Assembly (NCBI GenBank): GCA_013286305.1
Contig: JABDFW010000001.1
Span: 62,001-126,000 of the forward strand
Origin: Bacteroidota bacterium
Lineage (GTDB): Bacteria; Bacteroidota; Bacteroidia; Chitinophagales; Chitinophagaceae
DNA length: 64,000 nucleotides
Reading direction: 5' to 3'
Positions 26,548-35,603 of the stretch are shown piece after piece. Both the position numbers and the translations under genes were made by a program. The notes below the pieces were generated by a model. The model did not search any database. It saw only the letters and a list, made by a program, of their open reading frames with translations, and was not told the DNA's origin. Position 1 is the stretch's first letter. Every line of letters begins with the position of its first letter.

Positions 26548-27771
26548 TTATTTTTTACCCTTGTTGGCGGCTAAAATGTTTATGCCAAAATAAATATCGG
26601 CGCTCCACGCGTTGCCGTCAAATGCTGTACCACCGGGGTTTTGATAAGAAAGCCAGCTATATTTGCCTGACACGCCTATATAAGTGTATTTTGTAAAAAA
26701 GTAATTCATTCTTAGCCCTGCGGTTACGCTGCCGGACGTTAACTGGGTGCTTTTTGCCCCGCCAAAATCTTTAAGCTGTATATCTTCCGCCGCCGCACCG
26801 CCTATTATGCCGGTTTCAAAGTGGGGCGTACTTATTATGTAGCGGGTATATTCAAAGGCAAAATAATCGCTGTAAAATCTTGTGCCGTTATACAATGTAT
26901 CATTAGCCACGAAGCCGTATGTGGTGGGAGATTTTATAAAGCGCGAAGCAAAATAAACATCATACTCATTCCACCTGTCCCTTAACCCAATCACATTATA
27001 GCCAATACTGGCATGGTTGCCCATGTTTTTTAAATTGCCGGTGGGTGCCCAAACACCTGCCGATACAAGAAAGTTCACAAAAAAACCGGTACGCCTGTCA
27101 AATCTATAATTATTAACCACCAGGCTGTCAAAAGCCGGGTAAGTTGCTTTATCGGCAAGAATAGTGTTGACCGGGTACATTATTTCGCCGGCAAATGTTT
27201 TACATAAAAAAGTTTCATTCGGAGTAAGCTGCCTGGTCGCCAAAAGGTCTTTAGCCCAATTACGCACAAAGGTCATAAAGTGGTCAGTAAAGCCGTCATA
27301 ATCATACAGCCCCTTGGTTGTTAAATAACGTGAATATCCGCGCCTGTTCATTTGCCGCATAATATGTGCAAAATCTGCGAGTGAGTGCCTAAAACCTGGA
27401 TCACTATAACGGGCCATATCAAAATGGCCTGTTTCTATCGCAAGTAATGTTTGCACACAAAATATATGGGGTGCCAGTTCGTACCGCCAGTAACTCCAGA
27501 AACCTGCGGATTTTTGCATAACACTATCTAAATATTTTTGCATACCTGCAAAATCTTTTGCCGCATGAAGCTTTGGCAATACTTTCGCTTCATCCGCAAA
27601 CAAAGCACCCATGTAAGCAGCCGATGGCCTGTTTGGGTTATAATAAATATATGTTTGGCGGTAAGGCAACTGGCGTACCAGCAATGCACTGTCAGTTTGT
27701 TTTAGTTCTGTTTGCGAAAAGCAGTTTGTGGCCACTAACAGTATGCTAATTAGGGGTAAAAAGGTTTTCAT
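26548..27771 (-). CDS. Secreted protein with predicted C-terminal outer-membrane barrel, unknown function
   Basis: The protein has 407 residues with a signal peptide (MKTFLPLISILLVATNCFSQ). The N-terminal half is helical (EAKVLPKLHAAKDFAGMQKY, HSLADFAHIMRQMNRRGYSR). The C-terminal half alternates hydrophobic and polar residues with many aromatics and Gly turns (YYFAFEYTRYIIS-type strands, SGSVTAGLRMNYFFTKYTYI, ADIYFGINILAANKGKK), which looks like a small beta barrel, although the last residues are not an aromatic C-terminus. I recognise no named family. It is a single gene with its own terminator. Confidence 0.75.
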   Translation of the reverse strand: MKTFLPLISILLVATNCFSQTELKQTDSALLVRQLPYRQTYIYYNPNRPSAAYMGALFADEAKVLPKLHAAKDFAGMQKYLDSVMQKSAGFWSYWRYELAPHIFCVQTLLAIETGHFDMARYSDPGFRHSLADFAHIMRQMNRRGYSRYLTTKGLYDYDGFTDHFMTFVRNWAKDLLATRQLTPNETFLCKTFAGEIMYPVNTILADKATYPAFDSLVVNNYRFDRRTGFFVNFLVSAGVWAPTGNLKNMGNHASIGYNVIGLRDRWNEYDVYFASRFIKSPTTYGFVANDTLYNGTRFYSDYFAFEYTRYIISTPHFETGIIGGAAAEDIQLKDFGGAKSTQLTSGSVTAGLRMNYFFTKYTYIGVSGKYSWLSYQNPGGTAFDGNAWSADIYFGINILAANKGKK

Positions 27772-27950
27772 GCACTAAAAGTAGAACGTTGTTTAAACAG
27801 CATGATAAATGGTTAAGTTATAAATTTCTTAAACTGGATAAGATGCCTGAATGATATGTTAAAGAAGATATAACTGCGATTACTTGTATAATATTTATAA
27901 AATATATGGATTGCTTATTATTGTATCCTGTAATACTTAAATCAACAAAC

Positions 27951-28970
27951 ATGAAGCGGCTGCTTTTAATTTGCATTAGCCTTGTTTTAATAACAAGCGG
28001 TAAAACACAAAATATTGTTTCAGCCGCCAATCGTTTTATCGGTACGCTTGATCCAAACCAAAAATTGCTTGCGCTTTACCCTTTTGATATTGATAACCGG
28101 TACGACTTTCATTTTTTCCCCATTGATAACAGAAAGGGCATCACTTTTAACCAACTGAGCCATGCACAACAACAGGCTGGCATAGCATTAATGAAAACCT
28201 GCCTTAGTGATGAAGCGATGAAAAAGATAAATCAAATAATGAAACTGGAGAATGTTTTGAAGAAGCTTGAAAACAGGCCGCCCAACGATCATTACCGTGA
28301 TTCGGGCAATTATTATTTTACCATTTACGGCATACCGGCCGACAGTACCATTTGGGGATGGCGTTTTGAAGGGCATCATGTTTCTTTTAATTTTTCCACC
28401 GATAAAAATGTTTTGGTAGCCGGTACACCCGGTTTTTTGGGTTCTAACCCCGGTATTGTAACCGATGGCCCTAACAAAGGCGAGCAGGTTTTGAAAGATG
28501 AGGCCGATATGGCCTTTGGACTGCTGCATGCATTATCAAAAGAACAACTAAAAACTGCACTGATAGATACCACCGCGCCAAAAGAGATTATCACTTTTGT
28601 TAGCCGTAAGGCAATGCTGCAGCACCCTGTGGGAATTACCTATGCAAGCATGACCGCAAAACAACAGGAACAACTTTTGCAATTAGTACGTTTGTATGTA
28701 AACCGTTATACGCATCTTTTTGCCGACAAAATGCTTAAAGAAATAGAGCAGGCCGGATTAAACAATCTTTCCTTTGCATGGGCGGGATTTACTGAACCGG
28801 TTTTTGGCAAACCACATTACTACCGCATACAGGGCCCGACAATAATTATTGAATACGATAATACGCAGAACAACGCCAACCACGTGCACACCGTAGTGCG
28901 CGATCTGCTGCACGATTTTGGCGGCGACCCGTTGCTGCAACATTACAAGGAAAGCCATAGCACCAATTAA
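27951..28970 (+). CDS. Secreted DUF3500 protein
   Basis: From ATG 27951 (MKRLLLICISLVLITSGKTQ) the protein has 339 residues and starts with a signal peptide; an upstream in-frame ATG adds only 15 residues. Conserved DUF3500 features are FHFFPIDNRKGITFNQLSHA, WGWRFEGHHVSFNFS, FLGSNPGIVTDGPNKGEQVL and, near the end, HYYRIQGPTIIIEYDN followed by NHVHTVVRDL. The HH pair and the terminal His/Asp cluster could bind metal (inference). The function is unknown. Its leader is AT-rich, divergent from the gene at 26548. Confidence 0.92.
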   Translation: MKRLLLICISLVLITSGKTQNIVSAANRFIGTLDPNQKLLALYPFDIDNRYDFHFFPIDNRKGITFNQLSHAQQQAGIALMKTCLSDEAMKKINQIMKLENVLKKLENRPPNDHYRDSGNYYFTIYGIPADSTIWGWRFEGHHVSFNFSTDKNVLVAGTPGFLGSNPGIVTDGPNKGEQVLKDEADMAFGLLHALSKEQLKTALIDTTAPKEIITFVSRKAMLQHPVGITYASMTAKQQEQLLQLVRLYVNRYTHLFADKMLKEIEQAGLNNLSFAWAGFTEPVFGKPHYYRIQGPTIIIEYDNTQNNANHVHTVVRDLLHDFGGDPLLQHYKESHSTN

Positions 28971-29208
28971 ACTCAAAATTTTGAATTTATTAATCAATTC
29001 TTTTAATTTATAACGTATTGATAAGCTGATCAAAACGGTAGTTTAGGCTACAAAAAAACTAATTACGCCACCGTGGCCAAAATAAAAACGACTACGAATA
29101 TGCAGTATCACGCAACCTGATAAAAAGTAAAACAAAATGCAGTTACACAGGGGGAGGCGAGGGCATCGGCAATCGTGCTGTGCGTTTCGATTGCCCTTGA
29201 ACTTTTTG

Positions 29209-29236
29209 TTACTTTTTGGTTCAAGCCAAAAAGTAA
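29209..29236. repeat. CAAG-loop hairpin, copy 1
   Basis: TTACTTTTTGG (29209-29219) pairs with CCAAAAAGTAA (29226-29236) around loop TTCAAG, preceded by CCTTGAACTTTTTG. A close relative stands at 47627-47656. The rest of 28971-29380 contains no supportable gene. Confidence 0.85.
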
Positions 29237-29380
29237 ATGAATAAAACTGGAGTTGATAAAGTTGACAGGTGCTTTATCGCAAAAAATATTTTCGTTAACT
29301 AATACTGGTGAATAATATCTTTCCTGCACAAAAAATAAATCCCTAATTTTCTCCCTCATTAACAACCAAAACATCCTGCT

Positions 29381-30730
29381 ATGATATTTATCCAGTTAAT
29401 TATTTTGTTGGGTGCAATACTCATCGGTGTCCGGATGAAGGGGATAGGCCTGGGTGTTATGGGTATGATGGGCCTGTTAATATTTATACTCGTATTTGGC
29501 ATGCGGCCTACCGAGCCACCGCTTGATGTAATGCTTATCATCATGGCAATAGTTACAACCGGCGCGGCATTACAGGCAGCGGGCGGAATGGATTACTTAG
29601 TTGGTGTTGCAGAACGCATCATCCGCAGCAACCCCTCACGCATTACTTTTTATGCGCCCTTCACTGTTTATTTCCTTTGCCTGTTTGCAGGCACATCACA
29701 TATCGTGTATTCAGTGCTGCCAATTATTGCCGAGGTATCAGCAAAAAAAAGAATAAGGCCCGAAAGGCCCATCAGTATCTCTATCATCGCTTCACATATC
29801 GCGCTTACCGGCAGCCCTATGAGCGCTGCAACGGTTGCATTAGCGGCTATAATGGGTTATGCAGGCGCTGCAGCCGATATTATGAAAATATGCATCCCTG
29901 CATGTATGATAGGTGTGCTCGCCGGCGCTATTTCTGTTTGGAAAATGGGCAAAGAATTGCATGATGACCCTGAATTTTTAGAGAAAATGAAAGACCCGCA
30001 TTTTGCAGCCTCGGTTGATGCAAGCGAAGCAGGTATAAAAACATCATCAAAACCGGGTGCAAAAACATCGGTGATCATTTTTGGAATCACTATTTTGCTG
30101 GTAGTTATGTTTGGCGCATTTCCATCACTTATACCTCATCTTGCCAAGGGTGCTGGCAACGTTATTATAAATGCCGACGGTACTTTAAAAATGGCAACAT
30201 TAATTATTTTGCTTACACTTTCCGCTTCCGGCTTGATCATCATCATTACCAAAACCAGTGCTGTTGAGGTAACTAAATCCAGCCTCTTCACAGCTATGGG
30301 CACAGCAGTTATTTCTGTTTTTGGGGTGGTATGGATGAGCTCTACTTTTATTGACAACAACAACGCCGTTATAAAGCAGGTATTTGGTGGCATCACAAGC
30401 CAATACCCGTGGACATTTGCCATTGCTATTTTTATTGTAGGTGCATTTATTTTCAGCCAGGCAGGTACTACCAGAACCATGATGCCGCTTGCCATAACCC
30501 TTGGCATTGCTAACCCTGCATTAATAGCCATGTTCCCTGCGGTGAACAGTGACTTTGTACTGCCCGGCTATCCAACTTTACAGGCAGGTGTTAACTATGA
30601 CAGAACAGGCACTACTAAAATAGGCAAATACATTTTAAACCATAGCTTTTTACGGCCTGGCGTAATAGCGGTTACCGTTGCAATAGCGGTCGGGTTCCTG
30701 CTGGAACAATTTATACCGTTACGCCATTAA
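29381..30730 (+). CDS. Anaerobic C4-dicarboxylate transporter, DcuA/DcuB family
   Basis: The protein has 449 residues with about ten to twelve membrane helices throughout (MIFIQLIILLGAILIGVRMK at the start, VIAVTVAIAVGFLLEQFI at the end). Family marks are FGMRPTEPPLDVMLIIMAIV, AGGMDYLVGVAERIIR, FAGTSHIVYSVLPIIAEV, RPERPISISIIASHIALTGS with PMSAATVA, and the QAGTTRTMMPLAITLG block. Dcu proteins exchange or take up fumarate, malate, aspartate and succinate. The DcuA and DcuB branches cannot be separated safely by eye. No fumarate reductase, aspartase or asparaginase gene adjoins it. Confidence 0.93.
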   Translation: MIFIQLIILLGAILIGVRMKGIGLGVMGMMGLLIFILVFGMRPTEPPLDVMLIIMAIVTTGAALQAAGGMDYLVGVAERIIRSNPSRITFYAPFTVYFLCLFAGTSHIVYSVLPIIAEVSAKKRIRPERPISISIIASHIALTGSPMSAATVALAAIMGYAGAAADIMKICIPACMIGVLAGAISVWKMGKELHDDPEFLEKMKDPHFAASVDASEAGIKTSSKPGAKTSVIIFGITILLVVMFGAFPSLIPHLAKGAGNVIINADGTLKMATLIILLTLSASGLIIIITKTSAVEVTKSSLFTAMGTAVISVFGVVWMSSTFIDNNNAVIKQVFGGITSQYPWTFAIAIFIVGAFIFSQAGTTRTMMPLAITLGIANPALIAMFPAVNSDFVLPGYPTLQAGVNYDRTGTTKIGKYILNHSFLRPGVIAVTVAIAVGFLLEQFIPLRH

Positions 30731-30789
30731 ATAAACAACCAGGTAAGACAAATTCAATCATACCCCCTTACAAAAAATATTAAAATTAT

Positions 30790-31401
30790 ATGGATAAAAT
30801 TTCGCAATTCTGGAACTGGTTTGCAGCTAATAATAAGGCATATACATTTTTAGAGGATGTTGATGAAGAGATGAAAGAAAGCTTGCTGAATGGTCTTGTT
30901 GAACAATTACACGAGTATTGCGAAAATTTATATTTTGAAATAGGCGGCATGCCGGGAGAAGACGTCGAGTTGATTATTACAGCCGAAGGGGACACTGACT
31001 ATTTTGATAAAGTGGAAGAATTAATTAGCAATGCGCCATCTATATCTGGTTGGCAATTGATAGCATTTAAACCAGCCATGCCTGATGATTTTGTGAGCAG
31101 TTGGGATGATCTTGAATTGAATACGGAAGACATGTGGTTTCGGCCCATTAAAAATAATAGTACCACTAAGCTTGAGATAACAATATATCTAAAGAATTAT
31201 GACTTAATAAAGGACAATGAAATACTTGATCCGCTAATATTTAAAATGCTGGATACAATTCTTGGTGAAAAATCATTTGCAAAGGATATTGGATCTGTTG
31301 ATTTTGATCTGCAACCTGATGAACCGGGAGAAAATGGGCTTTATCCTATAATTCAACTGCCTGAATATATAAAGAAATACAAAAGCCAGTTACGCCATTA
31401 A
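30790..31401 (+). CDS. Hypothetical acidic cytoplasmic protein
   Basis: The protein has 203 residues, strongly acidic (LEDVDEEMKESLLNGLVEQL), with a WNWFAANN start and no signal or membrane segment. The central stretch (GWQLIAFKPAMPDDFVSSWD) alternates strands and loops and is followed by helices. I have a faint memory of similar uncharacterised Bacteroidota proteins but cannot name a domain. It lies 60 bases after the transporter and only 8 bases before the glycosylase gene, so it is likely co-transcribed with the latter. Base composition is rather AT-rich. Confidence 0.72.
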   Translation: MDKISQFWNWFAANNKAYTFLEDVDEEMKESLLNGLVEQLHEYCENLYFEIGGMPGEDVELIITAEGDTDYFDKVEELISNAPSISGWQLIAFKPAMPDDFVSSWDDLELNTEDMWFRPIKNNSTTKLEITIYLKNYDLIKDNEILDPLIFKMLDTILGEKSFAKDIGSVDFDLQPDEPGENGLYPIIQLPEYIKKYKSQLRH

Positions 31402-31409
31402 AGGATTGT

Positions 31410-32042
31410 ATGATGCTAACTTTTGATGAGACCAATTTTCATTCATTCTGCGATAAAGTTGCCGCAAAGGACAAACATCTACGACAGGTAATTGATGCGC
31501 ACGGTTACCCGCCGTTCTGGAGCCGTACCCCCAGTTTTGCCACCCTTATCAATATCATTTTAGAACAACAGGTTTCGCTTGCTTCTGCTAAGGCGGCTTT
31601 TTTAAAATTGCAGGAGAAAATCGGGCATATTCTGCCTGAAAAAATATTGTCACTAACGGATGAAGAAATGAAAGCTTGCTACTTCAGCAGGCAGAAGATA
31701 ATATATGCAAGACACCTGGCCTCTGCGATAATAAATGGCGAATTAGTTGTGGAAAGCCTTTCTGAAATGGACAATGATGATATAAGAACAACACTTAAAA
31801 AACTTAAAGGCATTGGCGACTGGACGGTAGATGTATTCCTGATGATGGTTCTTCACCGGGCAGATATTTTCGCACCGGGCGATATTGCCCTGCTTACAAG
31901 TATTAAAGAAATAAAAAACCTGCCTGCGGACACCCCGAAAGACAAGCTGCTGCAAATAGCCGCAAAATGGAAACCTTACCGCACCATAGCCGCTTACCTT
32001 TTATGGCATGCTTATATTAAAAAGAGAAATCTAAAGTTTTAG
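31410..32042 (+). CDS. HhH-GPD DNA glycosylase (AlkA-like 3-methyladenine glycosylase II)
   Basis: The protein has 210 residues from ATG 31410 (a second ATG follows directly). The helix-hairpin-helix is LKKLKGIGDWTVDVFLMM (about 129-146). Trp138 of GDWT and Asp158 in FAPGDIAL are in the positions of the AlkA substrate Trp and catalytic Asp. LINIILEQQVSLASAKAAFL is the family's early helix, and WKPYRTIAAYLLWHAYI is the typical end. There is no iron-sulfur Cys cluster, so it is not an EndoIII/MutY type. It excises alkylated bases such as 3-methyladenine. At 210 residues it lacks the N-terminal domain of E. coli AlkA. Confidence 0.92.
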   Translation: MMLTFDETNFHSFCDKVAAKDKHLRQVIDAHGYPPFWSRTPSFATLINIILEQQVSLASAKAAFLKLQEKIGHILPEKILSLTDEEMKACYFSRQKIIYARHLASAIINGELVVESLSEMDNDDIRTTLKKLKGIGDWTVDVFLMMVLHRADIFAPGDIALLTSIKEIKNLPADTPKDKLLQIAAKWKPYRTIAAYLLWHAYIKKRNLKF

Positions 32043-32301
32043 AAAGCTTGCTGAATTAATGTGGGCTAAAGCCCATAAAGAGTATATATTATCTTTATCC
32101 CTGCCCTAAAGGTGCAGGGCAATTAATAACATGTTATATTGATATTGGGAGATGATGAATTGCCCCGTCCTTCAGGACGGGGATAACAATTCCAGCATTC
32201 AGTTAAGGGCTTTAGCCCAATACAAGAACGTGGTTAAAGCCGAAGGTTCGCTTTGTTAATTTATCCAGCTTTAAAGGCAAGGGCAATTGAAAAAGTAACC
32301 C
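32043..32301. repeat. Cluster of short palindromes between convergent genes
   Basis: Several small palindromes lie here: GTGGGCTAAAGCCCAT near 32060-32075, CTGCCCTAAAGGTGCAGGGC near 32101-32120, CCCCGTCCTTCAGGACGGGG near 32163-32182, and AAGGGCTTTAGCCCAA near 32205-32220. They share words with hairpins at 12516-12546 and 8161-8185. They are typical dispersed Bacteroidota intergenic palindromes. No gene is visible. Confidence 0.85.
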
Positions 32302-33057
32302 TTATATATTTAATCCGCCGCAGGCGCTTATCACCTGCCCTGTAATATAACTGCTCATACCGCTTGCTAAAAACAGCGCGGTATCTGCAATTTCTTCTGC
32401 TCCCCCGAAGCGCCCTAATGGAATTTTCTTTAAAAAATCTTCCCCTGCACTGCCTTCTTTTAAATAATGTGTCATATCAGTTTCCACAAAGCCCGGTGCA
32501 ATGGCATTGCAACGAATATTCCTGCTGCCCAGCTCTTTTGCTACCGATTTTGTAAAACCAATGATACCTGCCTTACTGGCTGCATAGCTCGACTGGCCTG
32601 CATTGCCGCCAATACCCACTATTGAGCTCATATTTATGATACTGCCTGCTTTGGCCTTCATCATTGGGCGTATAACCTGTTTCGTCATATTAAAAACGCT
32701 TTTCAGGTTGGTGGTCATTACATCATCCCATTGTTCTGCGGTAAGGCGCAGCAACAAATTATCTTTGCTTATACCGGCGTTATTTACACATACATCCACT
32801 GTACCAAACTCTTTCAGCACATCACTCACAAAACTTTCGCATTGCGCAAAATCGCCCGCATTGCTCTTGTAGGCTTTTGCTTTAACTCCCATTGCCTGCA
32901 TCTGTGCTTCAAGGGCGCTTGCTTTTTCTGCACTGCTGTCGCTAACATACGTAAATGCAACATGGCTGCCATGTTCCGCCAGTTTCAGCGCAATTGCAGC
33001 GCCAATACCACGTGCGGCACCGGTAACAATAGAAACTTTTCCTTCCAATAATTTCAT
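32302..33057 (-). CDS. fabG: 3-oxoacyl-[acyl-carrier-protein] reductase
   Basis: The protein has 251 residues, the standard FabG length. The SDR cofactor motif is VTGAARGIGAAIA (TGxxxGIG, residues 12-19), and VNNAG (92-96) stabilises the core. The catalytic residues are Asn117 (TTNLKS), Ser144/145 (INMSSIVG), Tyr158 and Lys162 (YAASK). The C-terminus PLGRFGGAEEIADTALFLAS with ITGQVISACGGLNI is diagnostic for FabG. It reduces 3-oxoacyl-ACP with NADPH in each round of fatty-acid elongation. No other fab genes are next to it. The 105-bp repeat array lies just upstream of its start. Confidence 0.94.
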   Translation of the reverse strand: MKLLEGKVSIVTGAARGIGAAIALKLAEHGSHVAFTYVSDSSAEKASALEAQMQAMGVKAKAYKSNAGDFAQCESFVSDVLKEFGTVDVCVNNAGISKDNLLLRLTAEQWDDVMTTNLKSVFNMTKQVIRPMMKAKAGSIINMSSIVGIGGNAGQSSYAASKAGIIGFTKSVAKELGSRNIRCNAIAPGFVETDMTHYLKEGSAGEDFLKKIPLGRFGGAEEIADTALFLASGMSSYITGQVISACGGLNI

Positions 33058-33099
33058 GATGTTGGTTATTGAGTGAGCAAATGTATAAAAATTGAACTT

Positions 33100-33563
33100 C
33101 CTGCTTGATGAATATTTCTGATTTTGGGATATTCAGATATTGGGATTGTATGGCGAATGCTTTTAATAAAAAAATCACAAGATACCTCAATCACAAAATC
33201 AGCAATCATTAAATCAATATTTCTGATTTGGGGATTTTGAGATATTGGGATTGTATGGCGAATGCTTTTAATAAAAAAATCACAAGATACCTCAATCACA
33301 AAATCAGCAATCATTTAACCGGTATTGCTGATTTGGGGATTTTGAGATATTGGGATTGTATGGCGAATGCTTTTAATAAAAAAATCACAAGATACCTCAA
33401 TCACAAAATCAGCAATCATTTAACCGGTATTGCTGATTTGGGGATTTTGAGATATTGGGATTGTATGGCGAATGCTTTTAATAAAAAAATCACAAGATAC
33501 CTCAATCACAAAATCAGCAATCATTAAATCAATATTTCTGATTTAGGGATTTTGAGATATTGG
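33100..33563. repeat. Tandem array, four near-identical 105-bp units plus a partial
   Basis: TGGCGAATGC recurs at 33151, 33256, 33361 and 33466, exactly 105 bases apart. Each unit has GATTTGGGGATTTTGAGATA, then TTGGGATTGTATGGCGAATG, an A7 run, and CACAAGATACCTCAATCACA followed by AAATCAGCAATCATT. The ends form an imperfect inverted pair (CTGATTT... / ...AAATCAG). The spacer alternates between two versions (TTAAATCAATATTTCTG and TTTAACCGGTATTGCTG). Because 105 is a multiple of three, long repetitive reading frames appear on both strands; they are not genes. It is the most homogeneous of the three arrays, so probably the most recent. Confidence 0.95.
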
Positions 33564-33668
33564 CATCTATTCCAATCTTTCAAAAAAATTCAAAAGAAAA
33601 AAATAAACACGGGCGGGGTTAATAAGTTTTTATAAATTAATGTGAGTTCGGGATTAGTAGTCATATTC

Positions 33669-33814
33669 TTTAGTTCCAGAGGAACCTAAATATTGGTAGA
33701 AAAAAATCCAACCAAATAACAGCATGCCGGAGGTATGCAATATTGTGTACCTCCGGCACACTTTATATCTGACATTATTCGTCGTTACCAATATTTTGTC
33801 CTTAACAGGACAAG
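33669..33814. repeat. Three-hairpin palindromic element, copy 1
   Basis: Left hairpin TTAGTTCC-AGA-GGAACCTAA then ATATTGGTAG. The central hairpin has arms TGCCGGAGGTA (33725-33735) and TACCTCCGGCA (33748-33758). The right end is GTTACCAATATT (33785-33796) followed by TTGTCCTTAACAGGACAA. The TAxxTTGGTAG / GTTACCAATATT words pair the two ends, so the whole 146 bp is a dyad with three stem-loops. The same design occurs at 42738-42858 with different arm sequences. Confidence 0.85.
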
Positions 33815-33922
33815 ATCTTTTTCTTATCCCGAACCCATGTGAAGTATTTAATGATGCCTGATCAAAGAATGTCCTCAATCACTCAAAGTATTTTGCAATA
33901 TTTGTTGAAGACCGGTGAAATT

Positions 33923-35428
33923 TTAGATAAAAGACTTTATCTCTTCAATTATTTTCCTGTCATTACTCAGGCGGGGTATTTTATGCTGGCCTCCCAGGCT
34001 TCCTTTCCTGCGCAGCCATTCGGTAAATATACCTTTTGGAATAGAATGGACTACAGGCATGCGCAAAGCAATGTCCTTATGGCGTTTCGCCTCGTAATCG
34101 CTGTTCACTGATTTTAATGCGCAATCTAATTCGTACGCAAACTGTTGTATATTTTCGGGTGCTTCTTCAAATTCTACCAGCCATTCATGTGCGCCATTGC
34201 TGTTATCGCTAAAATAAACCGGCGCGGCTGTATAATCATTCACAATGGTATTTGTTTTTTCGCAGGCAATAGCAATGGCCTTATCGCTGTTATCCACTAT
34301 TACTTCTTCGCCAAAGGCATTCATAAAATGCTTTATTCTGCCGCTTACTTTTACCCTGAACGGGTATAACGTGGTAAATTGTATGGTGTCTCCCAAAAGA
34401 TACCGCCATAACCCCCCGTTGGTTGAAATTACAGGGGCATAATTTTTACCCGTCTCCACTTTATTCAGGCCAACCGTTTTTGGGTTAGGCTTACCGTATT
34501 CTTCCACAGGCATAAATTCATAAAAAATGCCATGTTGCAAATAAAGTAACATGCCGTCGGCATCAGGGCTATCCTGCGCCGCGAAAAAACCTTCACTGGC
34601 ATTATATATTTCAAGGTAATGTATGGGGGCGCCAACCAGTTTTTTAAACTGTTCCCTGTAAGGCACAAACGAAACGCCGCCATGAATATACACTTCCAGG
34701 TTTGGCCAAACTTCTTTTAGCGTGTCTTTACCTGTTAATTCCAATATTCTTTTAATAAGAACCAGCGTCCAGGTAGGCACGCCGCTGATAGAAGTTACAT
34801 TCTCCTCTATAGTTGACCGTGCCAGCCTTTCAATCTTATCTTCCCACTCGTCCAGTAATGCTATAGAAAGCTCTGGTGTGCGTATCCACTGGCCCCAAAA
34901 AGGTGCGTTCTCCAACAAAATTGCACTAAGGTCGCCATAAAAAGCATCTTCATTTATTGCGCTTACCTGGTGGCTGCCGCCTATAACTAAGCCTTTGCCC
35001 GTAAGCAGGTCGCTGTCAGGGTTAAAGTTATAGTACATGGAAACTGCGTCTTTCGCGCCCTGGTAGTGGCAATCGTGAAGGCTTTCTTCGGTTACAGGTA
35101 TAAATTTGCTTTTATCACTTGTTGTGCCGCTGCTTTTGGCAAACCAGTTAACAGGGGTGTTCCATAACAGGTATTGCTCGCCCTGCATAAGGCGTTCAAT
35201 AGCGGGTTTCAGATCGTTATACTCATGAATGGGCACACGCTCTTTAAATGCGCGTATATTAAAAAGTTCATGAAAACCGTATTTGCGGCCTATTTCAGTG
35301 TTTTGGGCGTGTGTAACAAGATCCTGCAATACTTCGCGCTGGGCTGCAATGGGGTCTTGAACCCACAGTTCAATCGGCCCAAGACGGAGGCGGGCTAATT
35401 TTGATATGGCAGGCGAGAGGATTTTCAT
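33923..35428 (-). CDS. GH3 auxin-responsive-promoter family protein (acyl-adenylate-forming fold)
   Basis: The protein has 501 residues, the normal bacterial length. KSSGTTSDKSKFIPVTEES (about 93-111) is the phosphate-binding loop of the adenylating fold. LEVYIHGGVSFVPYREQFKK, YLEIYNASEGFFAAQDSP and GLWRYLLGDTIQFTTLYPFR with VKVSGRIKHFMNAFGEE follow the order of GH3 enzymes, which join an acyl group to an amino acid via an acyl adenylate. In bacteria, substrates are unknown and auxin conjugation should not be assumed. It has no signal peptide and is a single gene. Confidence 0.92.
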   Translation of the reverse strand: MKILSPAISKLARLRLGPIELWVQDPIAAQREVLQDLVTHAQNTEIGRKYGFHELFNIRAFKERVPIHEYNDLKPAIERLMQGEQYLLWNTPVNWFAKSSGTTSDKSKFIPVTEESLHDCHYQGAKDAVSMYYNFNPDSDLLTGKGLVIGGSHQVSAINEDAFYGDLSAILLENAPFWGQWIRTPELSIALLDEWEDKIERLARSTIEENVTSISGVPTWTLVLIKRILELTGKDTLKEVWPNLEVYIHGGVSFVPYREQFKKLVGAPIHYLEIYNASEGFFAAQDSPDADGMLLYLQHGIFYEFMPVEEYGKPNPKTVGLNKVETGKNYAPVISTNGGLWRYLLGDTIQFTTLYPFRVKVSGRIKHFMNAFGEEVIVDNSDKAIAIACEKTNTIVNDYTAAPVYFSDNSNGAHEWLVEFEEAPENIQQFAYELDCALKSVNSDYEAKRHKDIALRMPVVHSIPKGIFTEWLRRKGSLGGQHKIPRLSNDRKIIEEIKSFI

Positions 35429-35603
35429 GCTGTTCCGGGCAATATAAACAATGATTTTGAAAAATGGTAAGTTAGTTTAATTTTTATTACACGAAAATGA
35501 CAAAAATCATACTCCCGTTTAAAACGCGGCTTCATCAATAAGGAAAAGTTTTATAAAGGTTACCTCTACGTTATAGGGATATGCTAAAATACCCCGGCGC
35601 CTG

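Noticed and set aside
33066-33527. Repetitive frames on both strands with peptides such as GILRYWDCMANAFNKKITRY
   Set aside because: A 105-bp period keeps any open frame open. The peptide repeats are a by-product of the DNA repeat, with no synonymous bias or protein-like features.
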